From positions 1-32,195 of the forward strand of contig CAYZIS010000026.1 in NCBI GenBank assembly GCA_964478545.1: DNA of 32,195 bases. The letters are read 5' to 3'. The position numbers were made by a program, and so were the translations under genes. Positions 1 to 6,130 of the stretch are shown piece after piece. Numbering within the stretch: position 1 is the stretch's first letter; each line of letters starts with the position of its first letter. Source of the stretch: DQWO01 sp964478545. Its GTDB lineage: Bacteria; Desulfobacterota; Anaeroferrophillalia; Anaeroferrophillales; Anaeroferrophillaceae. Below the pieces are notes generated by a model that did not search any database, was not told where the DNA came from, and saw nothing but the letters and a program-made list of their open reading frames with translations.

Positions 1-119
1 GCATTAAGTCAATGTTTTTATTGAGTTTTTACCATATCTTGGCAACACCTTTTATGTGTGTAGCCGGACGAGGTTAGAAATATTTACCTGAATGAGTCGT
101 AACTCTTTTTGTTTTCTGC

Positions 120-148
120 TTGACTATAAACTTTAATAACACTATATA
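120..148 (+). promoter_or_regulatory. Promoter of the toxin-antitoxin operon
   Basis: A TTGACT box at 120-125 and a TATATA box at 143-148 are separated by exactly 17 bases, a good sigma-70-type arrangement. The -10 box lies inside the perfect palindrome at 132-161, so a repressor bound there would block polymerase directly. Confidence 0.65.
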
Positions 149-161
149 TAGTGTTATTAAA
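132..161. promoter_or_regulatory. 30-bp perfect palindrome, likely antitoxin operator
   Basis: Every base from 132 to 146 pairs with its partner from 161 back to 147, giving an uninterrupted 30-bp palindrome centred on TATATA. It covers the -10 box and ends 21 bases before the antitoxin ATG. Type II antitoxins normally bind such palindromes to repress their own operon, so autoregulation is the natural reading; binding itself is inferred. Confidence 0.7.
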
Positions 162-182
162 AATATTAATAATGAGGTTATT

Positions 183-434
183 ATGAATACTATAACTGCT
201 AATCAATTAAAGACAAAAGGTATATCTGCAATTGAAAGTAACCTTGTTGCTGATCGTGAGCTAATAATTACCGTCCGAGGAAAAGAAAAATTTGTGGTTA
301 TGAATATGCAACATTATAACTTTTTTCGTGAATGTGAGCTTGATGCCGCTTTACATGAAACCAGGGCCGATTATCAGGCCGGTAAATTTGTTAGCGAAGA
401 GGTTGAAAAACATATCAAACGGCTCACAGAATGA
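183..434 (+). CDS. Type II antitoxin, Phd/YefM or RelB-like
   Basis: An 83-residue protein that probably neutralises the toxin encoded next to it and represses the operon. The N-terminal half has the Phd/YefM look: a short helix-strand segment (TANQLKTKGISAIE), then a strand with RELIITVRGKEKFVVM, while the acidic, helical C-terminal half (about residues 45-83) would wrap the toxin. I chose the ATG at 183 because GAGG lies at 174-177, five bases upstream; an earlier in-frame TTG at 120 is the promoter -35 box and would put the operator inside the gene. The stop overlaps the toxin start by four bases (ATGA), typical of translationally coupled pairs. The region is clearly more AT-rich than the metabolic genes to its right, suggesting transfer. 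Confidence 0.82.
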   Translation: MNTITANQLKTKGISAIESNLVADRELIITVRGKEKFVVMNMQHYNFFRECELDAALHETRADYQAGKFVSEEVEKHIKRLTE

Positions 435-709
435 GTTATAAACTTGTTTACACCGACAGCTATACAAGGAGAGCAAAGAGGTTTTTCAAAAAACATCCAG
501 AGCTGATATCCCAGTATGAAAAAACTCTCAAAATACTAGAGATAAATCCTCAACATCCCTCGCTGAGATTGCATCGATTGAAAGGAAAATTAAATAATTT
601 ACACTCGGTGTCTATTAATATTTCTTACCGCATCACCCTGGAATTTTATTTTATAGAGCAAGAAATCATTTTGGTAAATGTCGGACCTCACCATGATATC
701 TATCAATGA
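431..709 (+). CDS. Type II toxin, RelE/ParE superfamily (probable mRNA interferase)
   Basis: A 92-residue basic protein with the RelE/ParE fold pattern: an N-terminal strand (YKLVYTDSY), a lysine/arginine-rich helical pair (about residues 12-38), then HPSLRLHRLKGKL, SVSINISYRITLEF and the C-terminal ILVNVGPHHDIY. The Leu-His-Arg-Leu and Tyr-Arg-Ile segments and the terminal His-Asp...Tyr resemble the ribosome-dependent mRNase branch more than the gyrase-poisoning ParE branch, but the substrate cannot be settled from sequence. It starts within the antitoxin stop (four-base overlap) and is complete, with the length usual for the family, so the module appears intact. Confidence 0.82.
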   Translation: MSYKLVYTDSYTRRAKRFFKKHPELISQYEKTLKILEINPQHPSLRLHRLKGKLNNLHSVSINISYRITLEFYFIEQEIILVNVGPHHDIYQ

Positions 710-716
710 ATATCTA

Positions 717-741
717 AGCAGTAAGCTTCCTGCTCGTTTTT
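717..741 (+). terminator. Weak possible terminator after the toxin gene
   Basis: AGCAG (717-721) pairs with CTGCT (730-734) across an eight-base loop, followed by CG and five T. The stem is only five base pairs, so this is a marginal call. Confidence 0.3.
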
Positions 742-788
742 CTGGCCGCTTTCCCCCTCCCCATTGCTACCTGGTCTTAACTCGTGTT

Positions 789-814
789 CATCCGGAAACA
801 TTAGTTTCCGGATG
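789..814. repeat. Palindromic repeat element, copy 1 (inverted relative to copies 2 and 3)
   Basis: CATCCGGAAAC (789-799), loop ATTA, GTTTCCGGATG (804-814): a perfect 11-bp stem. Read on the minus strand, the flanks also match copy 3: a further GTTTC just outside one arm and A[AG]CACGA just outside the other, so the repeated unit is about 40 bp. No T-run follows on either strand, so it is not an intrinsic terminator. The right edge coincides with the point where homology to a glutamine amidotransferase begins. Confidence 0.8.
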
Positions 815-1024
815 GAAACCAATTGTATGCCGGTGAGCATCCGCCGTCGGTTGACCAGATTGACTGGCTGATTATCATGGGCGGGTCAATGAGTGTAGCC
901 GAGGAAGAACGCTATCCCTGGCTGGCTGCAGAGAAGACCTTTATCAGACAGGCGATTTACCAGGGAAAAAGGGTGCTGGGGATTTGTCTGGGAGCTCAAT
1001 TGATTGCCAATGTCTTGGGCCGCC
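814..1024 (+). pseudogene. Internal fragment of a class I glutamine amidotransferase gene
   Basis: The frame from about 814 reads YAGEHPPS, then DWLIIMGGSMSVAEEERYP, then GKRVLGICLGAQLIANVLG. This is the middle of a GuaA-like/YfeJ-like class I glutaminase domain of about 230-240 residues, including the nucleophile Cys (codon 985-987) in GICLGAQ. The N-terminal 40-odd residues and everything after the nucleophile elbow, including the catalytic His and Glu, are gone. An in-frame TAG at 802-804 closes the frame upstream, no start with a ribosome site is visible, and downstream the frame runs through a palindrome into antisense carB. The fragment lies between the palindromes at 789-814 and 1020-1058. 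It is not carA, whose elbow normally reads GICLGHQ. Confidence 0.72.
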
Positions 1025-1058
1025 GAACGAATCACCACGACGGTGATTCGTTCGGCGG
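1020..1058. repeat. 17-bp perfect inverted repeat
   Basis: Positions 1020-1036 pair perfectly with 1042-1058 around the five-base loop ACGAC. The GC-rich stem is unrelated in sequence to the palindrome at 789-814. There is no T-run on either side. It sits exactly where the amidotransferase fragment loses homology and 55 bases from the carB stop. Confidence 0.8.
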
Positions 1059-1112
1059 TTGGACTAACTTCCTAAATTTTGTCAACGATAAAGATTTGAC
1101 CCCCTTTCATTA

Positions 1113-4100
1113 TCATCTCAACTCTTTATGATAACTTTGCAGGGATTTCACCAATGCCTCGCCTTTTTTCCGCGCCGCTATCCCTTTGGCGGCAGCTAAA
1201 GCGGCTGCTGGAGTGGTAATAAATGGAATCTTGTAGTTAATTGCCGCCTGGCGAATATAAGAATCATCCTCATGGCTGTTTTTGCCCCTGGGAGTATTGA
1301 TGATCAACTGAATTTCACTGTTTTTTATGGCATCAATAATATTGGGACGACCCTGTTTCAATTTGAAAATCTCTGTGGTTTCAATCCCCTGTTGCCGCAG
1401 AAAACGGCTGGTTCCCTCGGTGGCCAGAATTTTAAATCCCTGCACACTAAACTGCCTGGCCGCTTCAATGATCCCTGGCTTATCCCGCTCAGCAACGGTA
1501 ATCAACACAGTCCCCACTAACGGCAAGACTGACTGGGTCGCCTCCTGCGCCTTGAAGAAAGCCATACCGAATGAATCAGCCATCCCCAGCACCTCGCCGG
1601 TGGATCGCATTTCCGGACCCAGCACCGGGTCCACTTCAGGAAACATATTAAAGGGAAAAACAGCCTCCTTGACCCCGAAATAACCAACGGGTTTTACCGT
1701 CAAGCCTAAATCGGCCAGTTTTTTACCCAGCATGACTTCCGTTGCATAACGGGCCATGGAAATATTGCAAATTTTTGAAACCAAAGGGACGGTTCGGGAT
1801 GCCCGGGGATTGGCCTCCAGAATATAAACCGTATCGTTGGCAATGGCATACTGGATATTCATCAAGCCAACCACCCCCAGCTCGACCGCTATCTTTCTGG
1901 TGTACTCTTCAATAGTTTCAATATGTTTCAACGGGATGCTGATGGGAGGAATAACACAGGCCGAATCCCCGGAATGGACACCAGCCAGCTCAATATGCTC
2001 CATTACCGCCGGGACCAGGGCATCAGTACCGTCAGCAATGGCATCAGCCTCAGCCTCGATGGCATTTTCCAGGAACTTATCAATCAAGATTGGCCGCTCC
2101 GGTGAAACATCAACGGCAGCCAAGACATAGTGACGCAGCATATCCTCGTCATGAATCACTTCCATCGCCCGACCACCTAAAACATAAGAAGGCCGAACCA
2201 TCAGGGGATAACCTATTTTTCCAGCTATCTCCAGGGCCTCAGGCAAAGTACTGGCCATTCCCGATTCCGGCTGGGGGATGCCAAGTTTACGCATTATTTG
2301 CCGGAAACGGTCCCGATCCTCGGCCAAATCAATGCTCGCCGGAGACGTTCCCAAAATTTTCACCCCGGCAGCCTCCAGTTCCTTGGCAATATTCAGGGGC
2401 GTCTGGCCACCGAACTGGACAATCACGCCTTCAGGCCTTTCTTTTTCGTAAATGCTCAAAACATCTTCAACCGTCAGGGGTTCGAAGTAAAGTTTATCGG
2501 AAGTATCATAGTCAGTAGAAACTGTTTCCGGATTACAATTGACCATGATCGATTCGTAACCGGCTTCGCGGATACAAAATGCCGCATGAACACAGCAGTA
2601 ATCAAACTCAATCCCCTGTCCAATGCGATTAGGCCCTCCCCCAAGCACCATAATTTTGGGCCGTTCACTGACTTCAACCTGGTCCGGGGCATTATAAGTT
2701 GAAAAATAATAAGCTGCATCTTCAACCCCGCTCACCGGCACCGGCTCCCAGCCCTCACAGATCTCCAGATTTGTCCTTTGCCTCCGAATATCCTCTTCTG
2801 CAACTCCGATAATCTGAGCCAGATATTTATCGGCAAAACCATCCTCTTTTGCCTGGCGCAGCAGATCATCAGGCAACGACTTCCCTTTGTATTGCAGTAC
2901 CTGTTCTTCCAATTGTACCAATTCCCGCATCTGCTCGATAAACCAAGGCTTAATATAAGTAATAGCATGCAGTTGATCGATTGTTGCCTCCTGGCGTAGA
3001 GCCTCATAAAGAATAAACTGCCGTTCACTGCTGGGATCCTGCAACTGCATAAACAGTTCTTCCAACGGAAGATCATGGTAATTTTTCGCGAATCCGAGAC
3101 CATAGCGACCAATTTCAAGCGAGCGGATGGCCTTCTGGAACGCCTCCTTATAATTTTTACCGATGCTCATCACCTCGCCAACAGCCCGCATCTGGGTACC
3201 CAGTTTATCCTCGACACCGGCAAATTTCTCAAAGGCCCAGCGGGCAAATTTGACCACCACATAATCTCCGGAAGGGGTGTATTTTTCCAATGTCCCGTCC
3301 CGCCAGTAAGGAATTTCATCCATGGTCAGACCACCGGCCAGGAGGGCAGAAACATAGGCAATGGGAAAACCGGTGGCTTTTGAAGCCAGCGCCGAAGAGC
3401 GTGAGGTGCGAGGATTAATCTCGATCACCACCACCCGACCGGTTTCAGGGTCATGGGCAAACTGGACATTGGTGCCGCCAATCACCTCGATAGCCTCAAC
3501 AATATCATATGAATAGTTTTGCAGGCGGTCCTGCAATTCAGGAGCAATCGTCAACATGGGAGCCGTACAATAAGAATCACCTGTATGTATCCCCATGGCA
3601 TCCACATTTTCAATAAAACAGACCGTAATTTTCTGATTTTTGGCATCACGAACCACTTCCAGCTCCAGTTCCTCCCAACCCAGAACCGACTCCTCCACCA
3701 GAACCTGGTGCACCAGGCTGGCCGACAGGCCACGGGCGCAGATGGTCCGCAACTCATCAACGTTATACACCATTCCTCCACCAGTACCGCCCATCGTATA
3801 TGCCGGCCGGAGGACAACAGGATAACCAAGCTCTTTGGCTACCTTTTCAGCATCTTCAACCCGGTTGACCGCCGTGCTTCGCGGCATCTCAATTCCCAGG
3901 TGATCCATAGTTTTTTTAAAGGCGATTCGATCTTCACCCCTTTCTATGGCATCGATATTCACCCCGATAACTTTGACCTTATATTTTTCCAGGATGCCGG
4001 CCTTAGCCAGTTCTGAAGAAAGATTGAGAGCCGATTGCCCTCCCAGGTTTGGCAACAAAGCATCCGGCCGCTCGGCAGCAATAATCTTCTCCATGGTCCG

Positions 4101-4313
4101 CAGATTCAGGGGTTCAATATAAGTGACATCAGCCATATCAGGATCAGTCATAATCGTCGCCGGATTGGAATTGACCAACACAATCTCATAACCCAGCGAA
4201 CGTAAGGCTTTGCAGGCCTGGGTACCGGAATAATCAAATTCACAGGCCTGTCCGATGATGATCGGACCTGAACCAATAATCATTACTTTGTTGATATCTT
4301 CACGTTTCGGCAT
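1113..4313 (-). CDS. carB: Carbamoyl-phosphate synthase, large subunit
   Basis: The 1066-residue protein uses ammonia delivered from glutamine, bicarbonate and two ATP to make carbamoyl phosphate for pyrimidines and arginine. The two homologous ATP-grasp halves are both visible: the first starts MIIGSGPIIIGQACEFDYSG (residues 11-30) with PAYTMGGTGGG near 170, the second starts MVLGGGPNRIGQGIEFDYC near 555 with PSYVLGGRAMEV near 715. The C-terminal 130 residues form the MGS-like allosteric domain. Length is normal (E. coli 1073). The ATG is fixed by AGGAGG (minus strand) at 4321-4326. The glutaminase subunit carA is not within the window, so the two subunits are encoded apart here. The gene is divergent from gdhA with a shared 392-bp regulatory gap. 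Confidence 0.97.
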   Translation of the reverse strand: MPKREDINKVMIIGSGPIIIGQACEFDYSGTQACKALRSLGYEIVLVNSNPATIMTDPDMADVTYIEPLNLRTMEKIIAAERPDALLPNLGGQSALNLSSELAKAGILEKYKVKVIGVNIDAIERGEDRIAFKKTMDHLGIEMPRSTAVNRVEDAEKVAKELGYPVVLRPAYTMGGTGGGMVYNVDELRTICARGLSASLVHQVLVEESVLGWEELELEVVRDAKNQKITVCFIENVDAMGIHTGDSYCTAPMLTIAPELQDRLQNYSYDIVEAIEVIGGTNVQFAHDPETGRVVVIEINPRTSRSSALASKATGFPIAYVSALLAGGLTMDEIPYWRDGTLEKYTPSGDYVVVKFARWAFEKFAGVEDKLGTQMRAVGEVMSIGKNYKEAFQKAIRSLEIGRYGLGFAKNYHDLPLEELFMQLQDPSSERQFILYEALRQEATIDQLHAITYIKPWFIEQMRELVQLEEQVLQYKGKSLPDDLLRQAKEDGFADKYLAQIIGVAEEDIRRQRTNLEICEGWEPVPVSGVEDAAYYFSTYNAPDQVEVSERPKIMVLGGGPNRIGQGIEFDYCCVHAAFCIREAGYESIMVNCNPETVSTDYDTSDKLYFEPLTVEDVLSIYEKERPEGVIVQFGGQTPLNIAKELEAAGVKILGTSPASIDLAEDRDRFRQIMRKLGIPQPESGMASTLPEALEIAGKIGYPLMVRPSYVLGGRAMEVIHDEDMLRHYVLAAVDVSPERPILIDKFLENAIEAEADAIADGTDALVPAVMEHIELAGVHSGDSACVIPPISIPLKHIETIEEYTRKIAVELGVVGLMNIQYAIANDTVYILEANPRASRTVPLVSKICNISMARYATEVMLGKKLADLGLTVKPVGYFGVKEAVFPFNMFPEVDPVLGPEMRSTGEVLGMADSFGMAFFKAQEATQSVLPLVGTVLITVAERDKPGIIEAARQFSVQGFKILATEGTSRFLRQQGIETTEIFKLKQGRPNIIDAIKNSEIQLIINTPRGKNSHEDDSYIRQAAINYKIPFITTPAAALAAAKGIAARKKGEALVKSLQSYHKELR

Positions 4314-4381
4314 CTTTTCTCCTCCTTAACCGAAAAAACCATTATCGAAATTTTCACCCATGTACCATCTGCCAAGCCATC

Positions 4382-4409
4382 ATTATGCCTGACCACATGC
4401 AAAGGTCAA
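4382..4409 (-). promoter_or_regulatory. Candidate carB promoter
   Basis: On the minus strand TTGACC (4404-4409) and CATAAT (4382-4387) are separated by 16 bases; each box matches five of six consensus positions. A short inverted repeat, TGACC-N9-GGTCA (4390-4408), overlaps the spacer and -35 box and could be an operator. Confidence 0.5.
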
Positions 4410-4503
4410 CAAAAAAAACAGGACAATGCCAGCAACGCCAATATACTTGGTGATTGAAGAAAATATTTATTCATGTTAATAAAATAAAAGTTTTGTCGCC
4501 ATA

Positions 4504-4524
4504 CGCTTTTTCAAGTAAAAAGCG
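4504..4524. repeat. 8-bp perfect inverted repeat in the carB-gdhA gap
   Basis: CGCTTTTT (4504-4511) pairs with AAAAAGCG (4517-4524) around CAAGT. It lies just upstream of the candidate gdhA -35 box. No T-run follows the stem, so a binding site is as likely as an RNA hairpin. Apart from this and the two promoters the 392-bp gap shows nothing else. Confidence 0.4.
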
Positions 4525-4548
4525 ACAGTGAAGACATCCTGAACATGG

Positions 4549-4576
4549 TTGCGGTAGACTAATTTTCCGGTATAAA
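4549..4576 (+). promoter_or_regulatory. Candidate gdhA promoter
   Basis: TTGCGG (4549-4554), 16-base spacer, TATAAA (4571-4576), which would leave a leader of about 120 nucleotides. The -10 box is good and the -35 box is moderate. The same TTGCGG-16 arrangement is seen before tkt. Confidence 0.4.
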
Positions 4577-4705
4577 ACACAGATGATGAAAAAATGGCAA
4601 TACGATACCGAATTATGATTGTTTCAAAGTACACAAACTGTTTTTCACAAGCGATAAAGAGCAAGGGTCAGTATAATAAAGCCTACATTTAATAAGGAGG
4701 AAATC

Positions 4706-6046
4706 ATGGAGAGTGTAAAAGAGTTTATGGCCGGAGTTATTCGCAAAAATCCTGGAGAACTTGAATTTCACCAGGCGGTTGAAGTGGTGGTTGAATCGAT
4801 CGCCCCATTCCTGAAAAAAAATCCCCAATATGAAGAAGAAAACATTATAGAAAGAATGGTTGTTCCTGAAAGGGTTCTGATTTTCAGGGTGCCCTGGATT
4901 GATGACAAATGCAAGATTCAAGTGAACGTAGGCTACCGGATCGAGATGAACAGCGCCATTGGCCCATATAAAGGCGGGCTCCGGTTTCATCCCAGCGTTA
5001 ATCTTGGGATCCTTAAATTTCTGGCTTTTGAGCAAGTTTTCAAGAATAGTCTCACCACTCTGCCCCTGGGCGGCGGTAAGGGTGGTTCGGATTTCGATCC
5101 TAAAGGGAAATCCGATATGGAAGTCATGAAATTCTGCCAGAGTTTTATGTCTGAACTTTTCCGTCATATTGGCGAAAACACAGATGTCCCGGCGGGTGAC
5201 ATCGGCGTTGGTTCACGCGAGATAGGTTATTTGTTCGGTCAGTATAAAAGATTGAGCAATGAGTTTACTGGCGTGCTTACGGGTAAGGGTACTAACTGGG
5301 GCGGCAGCCTGATCCGGCCCGAAGCTACGGGTTACGGTTGTGTCTATTTTGTTCATGAAATGGTGAAAACCCGAGGCGAAGACCTTGAAGGCAAAACCTG
5401 CGTTATCTCCGGTTCCGGTAATGTGGCTCAATATACCACTGAAAAACTTCTGGAATTTGGGGCCAAGGTGGTCACTTTGTCGGATTCCAACGGTTTTATC
5501 CATAAACCAACTGGTTTGACCGAAAAAGATCTCAAGTTTGTGATTGAGCTTAAAACCGTTAAACGGGGTCGGATTAGTGAATGTGCCAAGGTTCTTGAAG
5601 GTTGTAAATACTTTGAGGGGAAAAGACCGTGGGGGATTGCCTGTGATGTCGCTTTTCCCTGTGCCACCCAGAATGAAATTGATGAAAAAGATGCTAGGAT
5701 GCTGGTTGAAAACGGTTGTTATGTCGTCGGTGAAGGTGCCAATATGCCAACTATTCCGGATGGTGTCAAAGTGTTTCAGGATGCCAAAATCCTCTATGCT
5801 CCCGGCAAAGCTGTCAATGCCGGCGGTGTTTCAACCTCCGGACTCGAGATGAGTCAGAACAGTATCCGGACGGCCTGGACCCGCGAAAAAGTTGATATGA
5901 AACTTCGTCAGATTAAAATAAATATACATGAAAATTGCGTAGAATACGGCAGACAAAAAGACGGCTACATCAACTATGTTGTAGGTGCCAATGTTGCGGG
6001 TTTTGTCAAAGTGGCGGATGCGATGCTCGATCAGGGTGTTGTATGA
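4706..6046 (+). CDS. gdhA: Glutamate dehydrogenase, hexameric class I (NADP-type)
   Basis: A 446-residue cytosolic enzyme that aminates 2-oxoglutarate with ammonia and a reduced nicotinamide. Class I hallmarks are in order: GPYKGGLRFHPSVN near residue 90, the catalytic lysine at about 125 in PLGGGKGGSDFDPKGKS, DVPAGDIGVGSREIGY near 165, the Rossmann motif SGSGNVAQY near 237, and VGEGANMPT near 345 followed by APGKAVNAGGV. Length matches E. coli GdhA (447). Coenzyme preference for NADPH is assumed from the family, not proved. The start is fixed by AAGGAGG at 4694-4700. It ends with its own strong terminator and sits near a glutamate synthase and NrpR, so it probably serves high-ammonia assimilation. 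Confidence 0.96.
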   Translation: MESVKEFMAGVIRKNPGELEFHQAVEVVVESIAPFLKKNPQYEEENIIERMVVPERVLIFRVPWIDDKCKIQVNVGYRIEMNSAIGPYKGGLRFHPSVNLGILKFLAFEQVFKNSLTTLPLGGGKGGSDFDPKGKSDMEVMKFCQSFMSELFRHIGENTDVPAGDIGVGSREIGYLFGQYKRLSNEFTGVLTGKGTNWGGSLIRPEATGYGCVYFVHEMVKTRGEDLEGKTCVISGSGNVAQYTTEKLLEFGAKVVTLSDSNGFIHKPTGLTEKDLKFVIELKTVKRGRISECAKVLEGCKYFEGKRPWGIACDVAFPCATQNEIDEKDARMLVENGCYVVGEGANMPTIPDGVKVFQDAKILYAPGKAVNAGGVSTSGLEMSQNSIRTAWTREKVDMKLRQIKINIHENCVEYGRQKDGYINYVVGANVAGFVKVADAMLDQGVV

Positions 6047-6058
6047 TTATATCAGGAT

Positions 6059-6098
6059 ACGACCACCCTCCTACTCCTGTGGTCGGGTGGTCGTTTTT
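6059..6098 (+). terminator. Intrinsic terminator after gdhA
   Basis: ACGACCACCC (6059-6068) pairs perfectly with GGGTGGTCGT (6085-6094) and is followed by a run of T to 6098. It lies 13 bases after the gdhA stop and separates gdhA from the next gene. Confidence 0.88.
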
Positions 6099-6130
6099 AT
6101 GATAGTTCAAAGTTACAAATCAGGATTAAA

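Noticed and set aside
1..119. Possible gene or repeat at the left edge
   Set aside because: AT-rich, no open frame with a ribosome site and no repeat found.
814..1024. Amidotransferase fragment as carA, partner of carB
   Set aside because: It is on the opposite strand, has GICLGAQ rather than the usual CarA elbow, and resembles the GuaA-like/YfeJ group.
1020..1058. 17-bp palindrome as the carB terminator
   Set aside because: No T-run follows the stem on the minus strand.
4613..5167. 184-codon frame antisense to the start of gdhA
   Set aside because: Shadow of gdhA, with no ribosome site and no family resemblance.
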